Assembly: GCA_003427395.1 (NCBI GenBank) | Contig: BFEA01000056.1 | Coordinates: forward strand, 3,949,325 to 3,999,548 | Reading direction: 5' to 3' | Length of the DNA stretch: 50,224 nucleotides | Source of the DNA: Chara braunii | Taxonomy: Eukaryota > Streptophyta > Charophyceae > Charales > Characeae | In this document: one piece after another, positions 29,801 through 40,169 of the stretch | Layout of the letters: every line of letters starts with the position of its first letter | Position numbering within the stretch: position 1 is the stretch's first letter | Translations under genes and position numbers: made by a program | Notes under the pieces: model-generated | What the model was told of the DNA's origin: nothing | Database searches by the model: none | The model's input: only the letters and a program-made list of their open reading frames with translations

Positions 29801-32800
29801 TCACCTGAATAGAATGCCGGGTCACTATATCTGTATTTGGTCTAACATTCAGTCTAGATACAGTATCTGTATTTGGTCTAACATTCAGTCTCGATACAGT
29901 ATCTGTATTTGGTCCAACATGCAGTCTAGATACAGTATCAGTATTTGGTCCAACATTGAGTCTAGATACAGTATCTGTATTTGGTCCACCATTCAGTCTT
30001 TTGATACAGTGATAATGACCGGGCGTTCTATTCGGGAGAAGACGGTAGTTATTCCTGTTGGTAATTAGCGCCTTTTTTCTCCTTGGTTCTTTTTCTTGTT
30101 TTGTCTCTTCTCGCTCTCCCTCTGCTTCTGGTAAGCAAATCTTTGTCTAGCTATTAATCAAATCAATGAAAACCAATCTATATCACTCTTCACTCGACTC
30201 GAGCCTTTTCTTTAGTGTCAATTCTATATGGATTAATATCATACATAATGAAATTAGCAACGAATAAGAATTAGCCTTTAAAAATAAAAAAAAATAGCAA
30301 CGAAGAGTAGACACAGAGAATTACCATCAGATAATAATAGAATAGATCCATCTTAGACTTTCAATCAAACCAATCAAATCTCAATCAAACCGATCAAGTC
30401 AAATCAAAACAATCAAATTAATCAAATCAATGCTAGTAGAGAAATTGAATCGAGTAAAATAAATGAAATCCACCCATCATCAATCCATCACTCGACTGAC
30501 TAACAGACCAATCGGCCAATGAGCCAGTCAACCAACCAGAGTTTGGCCACGAATCAATCAGTCAGTCAATCAATCAATCAATCAATTCAATCAATCAATC
30601 AATCAATCAAATCAAACAATCAGTTCCAATTGAAAGCGCGCTTTTTACAGGATCGGCTCTTCTTTTCCTTGGCTGGGCCATGTGCCAAGCTAGTCTAGTA
30701 TGCGCAGCTTTCACGCATACTTTTTCTTTCTCTAATAGCTAGCTTATCCCATTTTATGGTTTGTTTCTCTCTCCCGCAATCTTTTTTTGCGTTCTTTGGC
30801 GGGGGACATCGTTTGTCGTTAGTGTGTTTTTTGTCGTTTACTGGTCTAGATCGTTATAGTATTGTCGTTAATGGTTTGTGTATCTCTACGGAATCTTGTT
30901 TTGCGTTCTTTGTTTCTCTCTTCGAATCTTTCTTGGCTGTTTTTTTGTCGTTTTCTGTCTTGTTTTGAATCGTTCCAGATCGTTAATCTTTTCGGGGAAC
31001 GGATCCGACGGTACCGTCTGCGCCCGAATAGAACGCCCGGTCGCTAAAGCTTCCTTACAGTCCAGTCCAGATGCAGCGATGACGACCAGGTGTTCTATTC
31101 GGTTGAAGACGGTAGTGGCCTGGCGTTACAGACGTTCCAGCCGATCCATGCTGGACACGAGTCAAAAGCCGACAAGTAGATGACGTGTTTATTTATTTAT
31201 GATATTTATTTATGGTGCAGTTATTTATGGTGCAGTTACTTAATGGCAAAATGCTCTACTTACGTCTTGCTGTTGTCTTTTATGTTAATTCCGTGGAAGG
31301 CGATCTCATTCAATATCTAACTATACCTATGGTATAATTTTTATTTTTTTTTAAAAGATGAAAACCTTGATGGTTATCATTATCGAGATTTATTTATTTA
31401 TTTTTCTCGCTCTTTTATTTCCTGTCTTCTTTCTCCTTTTCTGTTTTAAAAGGGTGACAGCCATGAGATTCGTCATGGAACTGACCAGCCCCCGGTAATA
31501 AATTCAGAATTTATTTTTTTACTCGTCTGATTCCGTCTGGATTCGAACTCAGGTGTCTTCTTTATCAACCGTTGATCGTGTGTACCGATCAGCCACGCGC
31601 GCTGGGTATTATCGATATCCACAGGGCGCGGCCGGCTATGATCCCGGGACCGGGACTGGGACTGGGACTGGGACTGGAATGATGAGAAGCAATCCCCAAG
31701 TCGCTTCCGAACATGTCTTCACTCAAATAAGCAACATAAACGTAGGGGAAAAAAAAAAAAAGGCAACATAAACATACATGTTCCGAGTACTTAAAAAATC
31801 GCGGACGAGTGCTGGACGGGTTTTGATCCGTTGTGGGCCGATCATCCTCAGTCAGCGAACCACTCACCCATGCCTTGGGCTTTTAAATTAGCCTTATAAA
31901 AAAGTATATTATTCTTTGTTGAAAGGGCGGCGGCCTTGAGTTATATCATTCGACTGACCAGCCCAAGACAGTTTAGATTTTTTTTTTTTTTTTTTTTGGT
32001 ATTTCACTCTCATCTGCTTCCAGTTAGAATTTTGGTATTTCATCAGTTGAGGGGTGGGTGTACTTACTTCAGAATTTTGGTTGGTATTTCAACAGCTCAG
32101 GGGCCAAGTCCCACTAGCAGCGTTGAGCTACCTCAACGCCTGAATCTGGACGTGTTTGTGGAGACGTGCAGTTCAGGAAACTCAACACCATTTCTGCACA
32201 TCTCCGCAAAAGCGTCCAGATTCAGGCGTTGAGGTAGCTCAACGCTGCTAGTGGGACTTGACCCCAGGGGTGGTGTGCTAACTGAGCTAGGCCGGTTGGT
32301 CCAAGTGAGCGTTTTGATCACGGACGGGAATGCCCCAAAATGTAAGGGGGAAAAAAAAGAATAACGGGGAAAAAAAAGAAGAAAAAAGAAAAGAGAAAAA
32401 TAAAAAGAAAAAAGGAGGGTGGGTTGGTCGTTGTTCACAATCGGGATTTTGCTTTGTGATTTTTTTTTATTTTTTTTTTCAGATCCTCTGTGTTTGTTTT
32501 TTAATTACCGGGGCCCTGTGCCCAAGGCTCAGTACATTAAAAACAAATTCATACACCCACGGGTCACAGAGGCTTCAATCCCCAGCCAGCCAAGGGGCTA
32601 AGCCTATCTATCCCCGTGTAGAAGAAAAGACTGCTACATAGCCCAGTCGACCGACTGAACCTATGGCCTGTAGAGAAGAAAAGCGGACTCTCTAGATCGA
32701 ACCTCCCAATCCGACGGCTAAGGGATTGAACTCGTCCCCGGCAGAGGATAACTTTAGCTGGTGTTCTGCAAATAACAATCTACTGTTCTTGTAAAAAAAA

Positions 32801-35800
32801 AGAAAAAAAAAAGGGTTTATTTGGTGACTTTTACTTGGGCTTTGGGGTGGTGGTGGCGTGATGCGCAGTTGTGAATGTGTTTCTAGCTTGCGTCTTTTTC
32901 TTGAATATCGATAAAAAAATTGCATATAAGTTAATTAATATAATAACCTATAAGAAGAGAACGATGAAACAGTCGGTTGCAGCCCACCACTTTTTTGTCT
33001 TTTTGTCCTTTTGTCGTTTTCTGCCTGCGACGGGTCACCTGGCAGTTCTCTACCTGTGACTATGTATGAATAAGGGAAAGGGAAGTAATACACGAGTGGT
33101 GGTCGGCGTTACCAGCCGGGCCGCCCGGGTGACCTTGGTTGCTCGGGGCGGCCCGGCCGGGCAAGAGCCAGGGAAGGTCCATGCAAAAAAAAATAAAATT
33201 TCCAGAAAAATAAATTGGACAACTTTTGCTTCCGGGTCACATCGAAATTCTTTGCCAAATTAAAAATAAAAATGATTTTTTTTATTTTTTTTGCCCGGCC
33301 GGACAAAGTGGTCCCGGACCACGCTGGTTATCTAGGTGGTAGTGATGTCAAGTATGCTTCTCTCCTCCTCTTCTTCTTCTTCTTCTTCTTTTTTAATCAT
33401 CCTTCTTTAATTTGACTCGTGGAATACAAGTATACTTCTCTGCCCCCTCCTTTTCTGCTTTTGTCCTTTTGTCCTTTCTGCCTACGACGGGTGACCTGGC
33501 CTGGCACTGTTTAAGAGAATAGCATAATACATAAAGCGATGGTGATGTTAAGTCCCCTTCTCCTTTTCGGTTTTGCACCCTTGTGCTTCTATTTGACTCG
33601 TGTATGTCTGCTTCTCTGGCGTGGATGATTTAAAAAAAAAAAAAAAAAAACAGAGGTGGCTGTCTTTTCTCACGCTTGCGAAGGCGAAGCAGTGGTAAAA
33701 TTGACAAATGAGAAAATTCCCTATTTCAACGGACCCATATATCTCGAGAACAAGACGCAGATCGGAAAGGTTGAAGAAATATTCGGGCCAATCAATGATG
33801 CGGTACGTATTTTTACTTGTTAATTCGATCGATTGATTACTAGTTGATAATCTTTGATTGGTTTGATTGATTAATTCGATTGATTAATAGTTGAATATCG
33901 TTGATTGGTTAGTTATTTGGTCAGATACTGACATGTCTGCAGCAGGTAGGCAGGCGATGGATGGATGGATGGGTGGGTGGGTTACGGGGCACTGCATTGG
34001 GCAGACAAGAGCATCGGATGTATGTTGTTGATGCCCCTATTGTCGTGCGGGATGGCTCTGAGATATCGTCATTGAACTGACCGGCCGCAGTGATTAGTTG
34101 CCAATTGTTTTTTTTGGCTCTTTTGGTCTGATTGCATCTGGATTCGAACTTGGGTCTGTACTACAAAAGCTCGTGGGTGTACCAACTGAGCTACGGGGCC
34201 ATTGGTACCTCTCTCCACTTTCTCCTTTCCTCCTCTGTCTCCACTTTCTTTGCTGTTCTCTTTCTTCTCCTTTGTCCTCGTCTCTCCTCTCCCTCCCTCC
34301 CTTCTCCGTTTTATCCTCTCTTCTCCGTTCCGCCTTCCTCTTTCTCCTCCTCTTCCTCCTCTTTCTCGAATTTCTCTCCTCTCCTCTTCCTCCTCCTTTT
34401 TCCTGGTCTCTCCTCTCCCTCCTTTCTTCTCATCGTCCTCCTCTCCCTCCCTTCTCCTCCCCTCTCCTTCATTTTCTCCTCTTTCTGCAATTTCTTTTCT
34501 CCTCTTCTCCTCCTCTCCCTCCTTTCTTCTCATCATTCTCCTCTCCCTCCCTTCTCCTCCTCTCTCCATCTTCTCCTCCTCCTCCTCTCCCTCCCTTCTC
34601 CTCTCTCCGTCTTCTCCTCCTCCTCTCCCTCCCTCCTTTTTCTTTTGCCTCCTGTCTCCTCTATTTTGTCCTGCTCGTTATCCTCACTTTCTCCTGCTCC
34701 TCTTTCTCCTCCTTCCGGCCATCTGTCTATGTTGTCATTGCTTGGTTCACTGAATGTTCCGCCGGGATGTTCAGAGCAAACTCTCTCATGTGGCATATGA
34801 GCATTTGCCGCAAAGAATACATAAAGGAACGGGAGTTGGTGTTGTAATTTCCCCAGATTTTGCCGTTGTTTCAAGTTCTGCGCGTGGGAGGTTGGATAGA
34901 TGGGTACACAGACGGACGGGGTGGAGCCTGCGTGGTCAAGCACGCAGAATGGCGGGTTGGATCTTTTGTAACTCGACGGTTAGGATGTGTCGGTTAGGGA
35001 CGAATTCGCAGAGCTGATTTTATTTTTGTGCGTGCCTCTGTGTGTGTGTGTGTGTGTGTGTGTGGTTGGGGTGGGGGGGGGGGGGGGGGGGNGGGGGCAC
35101 ACTCGGGTTATGAATGCATGCAGTACTTCTCCATCAAGATGCAAGAGGGCATTTTGGCCACATCATACAAGGCAGGGGACAAGTTTTACATCAACCCGGA
35201 GAAGCTTCTCCCTCTCGCAAGGTTTCTGCCACAGCCCAAGTATGTATCTCTAATCGAACTCTGCTCGTTGTTGTCAAACCTTGGTTTCAAATCGGTTTCA
35301 ACTTGGTTTCAATTTGGTTTCTATTTCGTTCTTGGTTTCAATTTGGTTTCTATTTCGTTTCAACGCGGTCTCAACTTGGTTTCAAATTCGTTTCCAACTT
35401 GGTTTCGTTTTGGTCTCAACGCTCTTCGTGGTCTCAACTTGGTCTCAACTTGGTTTCAACTTGGTCTTAACGTGGTTTCACCGTTTCGCCTATGTATCAA
35501 TCCAAGTCCAGACGTTGTTATTAAAACCTGGTTTCAACTTGATGTAAACTTGGTCCGAACTTGATTTCAACTTCGTTTCAACCCCGCTTCGACTTGGTTA
35601 AAATTTGGTTTCAACTTGGTTAAAATTTTGGTTTCTACGTGGTTTCAACTTGGTCTCAGCATGGTCTCAACATGATCTCAACATGGTCTTAACCGTTTCA
35701 CCTATGTATCAATCTATGTCCAAGCGTTGTTGATTTCAACTTGGTTTCAACTTGGTTGTGATTTGGTTTCAATGTGGTTTTAACCTGGTCTCAACCATGG

Positions 35801-37937
35801 TCTCACCGCGTCAACAATGCTCTAGAAGATTTTGAATATTATTATAACAGAATTGCCTTCCGGAATATTTTGATTTATTTTCAATACCTAAATCTAGAAA
35901 CAGGCGCCTAGTTTCTCGGCAATGATGTTGATGGTGAAATCCAGGTCCTAGTGTAAATATACCAATACTATTTGCGGATGGGGTCTTTGATTTCGTTAGC
36001 TTGGTCTCAACATGGTTTCACCGTTTCGCCAATGTGTATTATTCACCAATGTGTATTAATCTAAGTCCCAGCGTTGTTAATAATTATGTTGAGCAATGCG
36101 TTTTGTGGCTGACTTCTTGTGTTTGCTTGTTCCAGGGATTCGGCAGGAGGGCGTGGAGGAGGTAGAGGAGGAGGAGGTGAGTTATACTAAACAAGGAAGA
36201 TGCAGAATTGCCTGCTTGAGTGTTCGGTGACTTCTCACAGACCATTGTTTTTTTAGCGCTTTTTTTTTTCCCCTTATAAATAAAACAAAGGCTCCTTCTA
36301 TTCTGGGGGTCGTCTGTCCGGTTGCTTATCACCGGCAAGCATGTTTGTAGAAAGACAGCGGGTGGGGGGCGCGGGGGGGGAGGAGGGGGAAGAGATAAGA
36401 GAAGAAGATCAGCCTAGCCCTTGTGGCCCTATCTGCCCCTAAGCAAGGGGGGGCTTCTTCTGAGCACCCTACCCCCCAGACACGGAGAAAACCGTCTGTG
36501 AGTAAGCCTCCCCATTAATAGGACAACTCACAGACGGTTTTCTTTGAGAAGCCTTTTCGTTTCTGGACTGAAAGTCGTTCCAAATGCAGTTGTATTGAAT
36601 GGGCGTTCTCTATTTGGATGAAGACGGTACATGTATGTATGTATGCGTCAGCGTTATAGACATGATCACAGTTGTATTGAATGGGCGTTCTCTATTTGGA
36701 TGAAGACGGTACATGTATGTATGTATGCGTCAGCGCTATAGACATGATCACACGGCTTTTCCTCTTTATATGCGACGCAAAAAAGGAGATTGACGGCAAT
36801 GGAGAAAACCGACGAAACGCACGACCAGTGGGGGTGCGCTAAAAAAAAAAAAAAAAAAAAAAAAAAACCGACCAGTTGTTTGTGCATGCATGGATGCTGA
36901 CTGGTCTTCACCTGAATGTCGTTCAGGTTTTTGTTATGCCTGTCTGAGAAAGCTGCCGTTTTTTTTTGTTTTTTTTTTTGAATGAATGAATGAATGAAGG
37001 AGAAGTTGAACATGGTTTCCATATGTGTGCCGTGGTAAAAATTGTTTTTTGGTAAATTTTTAATGAAATGATGTGAAATGTGAAAAGTCGCTTCTTTAGT
37101 GTCCAGCAGTGAAAGTCGCAGCACTTGGAATTGCTCGGGATTCAATGGGTCGATCTCTGGGGTCTGTGTAGGCATGAATGGATCTCTGGGGTCTGTATAG
37201 GCATGAATGGATGTGGTCGTTGTGAAACTAGTTTGTTCATCAAAGGGATGTATGCGATGAAAGACATAACTTTGCTGAGATGAAAAAGGAATGAACTCCC
37301 TTTTTTCGATTTTTTCTAATATCTGGATCATTTCTCGATTTTTGTGTGTCATCCTTGCGCAGGAGGATGCTAATGTTCTCTCTGTCATAATTGCCATTCC
37401 AATTCCCCCCCCCCCCCCCCCTAATTATAATCGCTCTCCAGTTTTAATGGACGTCTCTCGAAGAACATGGAATCCCTGTTTAGTGTAAAACAGGTCGATA
37501 TGACCTGACTCCGCAGATCTTGAGGGCTGGATTGATCACAGAATCTAATGGAAATAGAAAAGATACAATATAAAGGAATACGAATTTATCAATGTATAAG
37601 TTATTAACATCATAAGATACGCATACAATTTAATAATATAGATGAAAATAAATATTATAATCTGTTAATAATAAAGAGTCTTTGCTTTCTTCTGTCTTTT
37701 GTGATAGTGTATATCCAGGAACATAATTTTTCTGATGCTGATTGAGAACCCGTCTGACATGTTTTCTTGTGGCTGTTACATTTTCAATTTGCAGGACGAG
37801 GAGGTCGTGGCGGGCGAGGTGGAGGAGGAAGAGGTGGGCGCGGGGGAGGTGGTTTCAGAGGAGGTGCGAGGGGTGGAGGGGGGTTCAGGGGAGGTGGTAG
37901 CCGTGGTGGGTTTAGGGGTGGAAGGGGCAGAGGCTGA
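26673..37937 (+). CDS. GAR1: H/ACA ribonucleoprotein subunit GAR1, five exons
   Basis: The spliced product is 209 residues, close to yeast and human GAR1 (about 205-217). GAR1 is part of the nucleolar H/ACA snoRNP with dyskerin/Cbf5, NHP2 and NOP10, which makes pseudouridine in rRNA and snRNA. Residues 5-50 are an RGG-rich domain. Residues 54-149 form the core beta-barrel with [39 protein letters not shown] and [20 protein letters not shown] second RGG domain runs from about 152 to the end. Exons: 26673-26853, 33654-33802, 35124-35239, 36136-36176 and 37795-37937. All introns are GT-AG and all phases join in frame (1,0,2,1). Intron 1 is 6.8 kb and full of repeats. The ATG chosen is the first that gives the RGG domain. 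Identity is firm; UTR limits are not visible. Confidence 0.95.
26880..27065. repeat. (TCTC/TCTG)n in GAR1 intron 1
   Basis: Repeats of CTCTCTGTCTCTCTGT at the start of the intron, followed by TGTTTG-rich sequence to about 27170. Long frames here are simple-repeat artefacts. Confidence 0.9.
27071..28010. other. GAR1 intron 1, unique part
   Basis: Pyrimidine-rich at first and mixed later. No exon-like segment or repeat family was recognised. Confidence 0.45.
28011..28062. repeat. (GGGACTGGGACACT)n minisatellite
   Basis: Alternating GGGACTG and GGGACACT units in GAR1 intron 1. A similar GGGACTG array lies at 31644-31675. Confidence 0.85.
28145..28400. repeat. 22-bp minisatellite in GAR1 intron 1
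   Basis: Unit ACCTTGAAARTACAGTGAAAAT, about eleven copies with minor variation and no unique spacers between them. Confidence 0.9.
29127..29290. repeat. ~19-bp AGTGAAAAAAGTGTTAAA minisatellite
   Basis: Degenerate units of GTGAAAAAAGTGTTAAA follow each other about eight times in GAR1 intron 1. Confidence 0.75.
29405..29526. mobile_element. PIF/Harbinger-like MITE
   Basis: A 122-bp element whose first and last 22 bp are inverted copies (GGGCCTCGCTCCACCACTCA..). An exact TTA target duplication lies at both ends, the typical Harbinger TWA target. It sits in GAR1 intron 1. Confidence 0.85.
29793..30047. mobile_element. TACCGTCTTC-terminus element with internal 36-bp repeats
   Basis: The ends TACCGTCTTCACCTGAATAG and the complement of CTATTCGGGAGAAGACGGTA are inverted copies of about 30 bp. 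Inside are five 36-bp units (TCTGTATTTGGTCYAACATT..). The repeat length is a multiple of three, so it reads as a 12-residue peptide repeat, but nothing suggests translation. Confidence 0.72.
30360..30625. repeat. (AATC)n-rich stretch
   Basis: Degenerate AATCAAACC/AATCAATC repeats, purest at 30556-30610. Inside GAR1 intron 1. Confidence 0.8.
31012..31114. mobile_element. 103-bp MITE with TACCGTC termini
   Basis: TACCGTCTGCGCCCGAATAG at the left is inverted against CTATTCGGTTGAAGACGGTA at the right, the same family as 29793-30047. The outermost TA on each side may be the target duplication. Confidence 0.75.
31450..31620 (-). mobile_element. tRNA-derived SINE-like element
   Basis: On the minus strand a tRNA-like head with B-box GAGTTCGAATCC is followed by AGACGGAATCAGA, an A-rich linker and a tail CTGGTCAGTTCCATGACGAA. 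The same tail and linker occur at 31920-32030 and 34046-34205. The family runs antisense to GAR1. Confidence 0.65.
31640..31870. repeat. GGGACTG minisatellite and degenerate tRNA-like fragment
   Basis: A GGGACTG array (31644-31675) is followed by a minus-strand tRNA-like segment with the weak B-box GGATCAAAACCC near 31820. Low certainty. Confidence 0.4.
31920..32310 (-). mobile_element. SINE-like element containing a foldback
   Basis: The tail TTGAGTTATATCATTCGACTGACCAGCCC (31937-31965, in parts GACTGACCAGCC) matches the other SINE tails. The head TAGCTCAGTTAGC at about 32290 is an A-box. The foldback 32106-32259 lies between head and tail, next to a B-box-like GGTCAAGTCCC. Confidence 0.55.
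32106..32259. mobile_element. Foldback element with perfect 47-bp arms, copy 1
   Basis: Arms 32106-32152 and 32213-32259 are exact inverted copies beginning AAGTCCCACTAGCAGCG and continuing GTTGAGCTACCTCAACGCC. A 60-nt loop separates them. Because of the palindrome both strands show nearly the same short peptide frame. A diverged second copy is at 49575-49736. Confidence 0.85.
32315..33105. other. GAR1 intron 1, remaining part
   Basis: A-rich and T-rich runs, with weak tRNA-like B-box strings near 32575 and 32725. No exon recognised. Confidence 0.4.
33109..33345. mobile_element. MITE related to the one at 13.1-13.3 kb
   Basis: GTTACCAGCCGGGCCGCCCG at the left is partly inverted against GTCCCGGACCACGCTGGTTAT at the right. 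It shares GGTCACATCGAAATTCTTTG with the 13-kb element. No clear target duplication. It ends about 300 bp before GAR1 exon 2. Confidence 0.6.
33654..33802 (+). CDS. GAR1: GAR1 exon 2
   Basis: Encodes residues 61-110 ([14 protein letters not shown] .. [10 protein letters not shown]), the first half of the GAR1 core. The acceptor CAG is preceded by an A18 run instead of a pyrimidine tract. The donor is G|GTACGT. Confidence 0.95.
34046..34205 (-). mobile_element. tRNA-derived SINE-like element in GAR1 intron 2
   Basis: The minus strand starts GGCCCCGTAGCTCAGTTGGT (A-box) and has AAGTTCGAATCC (B-box) about 47 nt on. Then come AGATGCAATCAGACC, an A-rich linker and the tail CGGTCAGTTCAATGACGATA. 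The tRNA arms do not close, so it is not a tRNA gene. Best copy of the family here. Confidence 0.72.
34206..34720. repeat. Polypyrimidine tract (CTCCTCTCC-type) in GAR1 intron 2
   Basis: About 500 bp almost free of A and G on the plus strand, built of CTCCTCCCTCCCTTCTC variants. The long frames on both strands are simple-sequence artefacts. Confidence 0.93.
35041..35098. repeat. (TG)n and poly(G) with one undetermined base
   Basis: TG repeats, then a G run of more than 20 interrupted by an N at 35092. It sits just before GAR1 exon 3. Confidence 0.95.
35124..35239 (+). CDS. GAR1: GAR1 exon 3
   Basis: Encodes residues 111-148 plus two bases of a lysine codon: [18 protein letters not shown], then [18 protein letters not shown]. 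This is the second half of the core, with acceptor GCATGCAG and donor AA|GTATGT. Confidence 0.95.
35278..35800. repeat. TTGGTTTCAACT minisatellite in GAR1 intron 3
   Basis: Dozens of variants of TTGGTTTCAACT / TTGGTCTCAACT. A longer module (ACCGTTTCRCCTATGTATCA..GCGTTGTT) recurs near 35478, 35692 and, altered, 36018, which suggests higher-order duplication. Confidence 0.88.
36136..36176 (+). CDS. GAR1: GAR1 exon 4 (41 nt micro-exon)
   Basis: Completes the lysine of exon 3 and encodes [13 protein letters not shown]. The acceptor is TTCCAG and the donor G|GTGAGT. It is placed by its phase and RGG content; the fit with both neighbours is exact. Confidence 0.88.
36486..36543. repeat. Perfect 18-bp hairpin AGAAAACCGTCTGTGAGT
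   Basis: The two 18-base arms are exact inverted copies around a 22-nt loop in GAR1 intron 4. Possibly a small MITE. Confidence 0.85.
36587..36750. repeat. 82-bp tandem duplication
   Basis: Two copies (36587-36668, 36669-36750) differing at one base. Each contains GGGCGTTCTCTATTTGGATG and AAGACGGTAC, one end of the TACCGTC element family. Confidence 0.93.
36841..36867. repeat. Poly(A) run in GAR1 intron 4
   Basis: Twenty-seven consecutive A in GAR1 intron 4. No flanking target duplication was seen. Confidence 0.9.
37325..37464 (-). pseudogene. U6 snRNA pseudogene C, interrupted
   Basis: The minus strand ends with U6 3' sequence (TTAGCAT..CCTGCGCAAGGATGACA and ATCGAGAAATGATCC). The 5' part carries an inserted stretch of about 40 bp with a C17 run. 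It lies antisense in GAR1 intron 4. Confidence 0.72.
37795..37937 (+). CDS. GAR1: GAR1 exon 5 and stop
   Basis: Encodes the C-terminal RGG domain ([30 protein letters not shown]) and TGA. The acceptor is TTTGCAG. Other frames here are open too because the sequence is G-rich, but only this one continues GAR1. Confidence 0.93.
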
Positions 37938-38366
37938 GCGCTGTGTACTACCACGGTGTCTGCTGTCGAGCGTTGTGATATCTGCGAGGCTCTATATCAG
38001 TTTTTCGCCCCATAACGCTAATGGACGCTATGGTGGCATGCTGGATTATTTCATTTTGTGGAGCAAATATCCGATGAAGGTTGCTTTTTTGTGGTGTCGC
38101 GTTTTCTGAGATCGTGTCCATAGTATTCCTTTCGACCAAGAAAGGGAGGTTAGAAAGAGCCTGAGAGATTTCTGGAGCGGATGGGTGCGTTGCTCTTGCT
38201 GCGTCTCTTCTCTTCTGTGTGCCACACGAGAACTGCAGGCTCTACCATTGCTGCATGTGGAGTGCGGTGGTGCTGTCTCTGCAGTGAGATGTTGATGTGG
38301 ATATCCTTTCTGAGAAGGAACAAAGTCGGTGTGGACAGGAAAGAAAAGCTAGTGGAGATGATTGCT

Positions 38367-38373
<7 letters not shown>

Positions 38374-38409
<36 letters not shown>
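38374..38409. repeat. (GA)n before a gap
   Basis: Dinucleotide repeat running into the N run. The other side of the gap resumes with (GA)n. Confidence 0.95.
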
Positions 38410-38694
38410 NNNNNNNNNNNNNNNNNNNNNNNNNNNNNNNNNNNNNNNNNNNNNNNNNNNNNNNNNNNNNNNNNNNNNNNNNNNNNNNNNNNNNNNNNNN
38501 NNNNNNNNNNNNNNNNNNNNNNNNNNNNNNNNNNNNNNNNNNNNNNNNNNNNNNNNNNNNNNNNNNNNNNNNNNNNNNNNNNNNNNNNNNNNNNNNNNNN
38601 NNNNNNNNNNNNNNNNNNNNNNNNNNNNNNNNNNNNNNNNNNNNNNNNNNNNNNNNNNNNNNNNNNNNNNNNNNNNNNNNNNNNNNNNNNNNNN
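38410..38694. other. Assembly gap (285 N)
   Basis: Run of N inside a (GA)n tract, so the gap is repeat-caused. Confidence 1.
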
Positions 38695-38720
38695 GAGAGA
38701 GAGAGAGAGAGAGAGAGAGA

Positions 38721-39320
38721 TTTTGTAGTGCAGGCCACCTTGTGTCCCAGTGAGTGTCTCCTTTCTCCTCCCCCCCCCGCTCCCCCACTGACACATGGGT
38801 AGGCAGGCGTTTTAGCTGGCTGCCAACGGAGGTGAGGTCCTCGTTGCTGTACACGGCTTTTAGGTATTTTCCTATTTTTCTTTCCGTTGTTTTTGCTGTG
38901 GAAAGAAGCAGTCCTAGCTGGTGTTCTTTACAGATAGCCCTCGGCTGTGGCTGGCTTTGTTCTTTTCTAAAGATTGTGGTCTTGGTCATCACTTTTCGAA
39001 CGGCGTTGTCTTTTGAGGTAATTTGAATTTATGCAATGTGTCCGCGGCAAGAAAATGGAATGCAACCAGCATGAGGGAAGATCACAGGTTGATCGCGCAG
39101 GACAATCAGAGGATTCGAGGGCTGGCAGGTGTCAATCATGGCATTGCAGAGATTCATATCTGTCTTTGGCCTCGATATGAAACTCTGTGATGCGGTCTAT
39201 GATACACCGGCAAGCTCTACGTCCGCCTGCCCCTCCCCCTCTGTGTGCACATGGATCTTTTTTTATATTGCTTACCTCCTAAGATACTTGTGACCATTGC
39301 ATGCATGTCTATGTGCGTTT
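38721..39320. other. Intergenic, no gene recognised
   Basis: Mixed composition. A 90-codon plus-strand frame (38754-39026) is hydrophobic and shows no known motif. Confidence 0.4.
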
Positions 39321-39324
39321 GCAA

Positions 39325-40058
<734 letters not shown>

Positions 40059-40107
40059 GAGCTCCATGGCAAAATCATGCAATGCAAACGTGTTATATCC
40101 ATATCAA

Positions 40108-40163
40108 CAATGCACCTTGTCAAAAAAAAAAAAAAAAAAAAAAAAAAAACAATGCACCTTGTC
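40108..40163. mobile_element. Bare poly(A) insertion with 14-bp target duplication
   Basis: CAATGCACCTTGTC occurs at 40108-40121 and 40150-40163 on either side of exactly 28 A. This is what target-primed reverse transcription leaves if only the poly(A) tail was copied. Confidence 0.75.
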
Positions 40164-40169
40164 CATTGT

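Noticed and set aside
29583-30068. 161-codon frame with 12-residue repeats
   Set aside because: The periodicity comes from a 36-bp tandem repeat in an intronic element; no start context or domain.
34128-34205. tRNA gene
   Set aside because: A and B boxes are present, but the acceptor and anticodon arms do not pair; it is a SINE head.
34069-34943. Several long frames on both strands (up to 249 codons)
   Set aside because: They translate a polypyrimidine/polypurine tract inside GAR1 intron 2; composition alone keeps them open.
38150-38992. 280-codon minus-strand frame
   Set aside because: It spans a 285-N gap and (GA)n.
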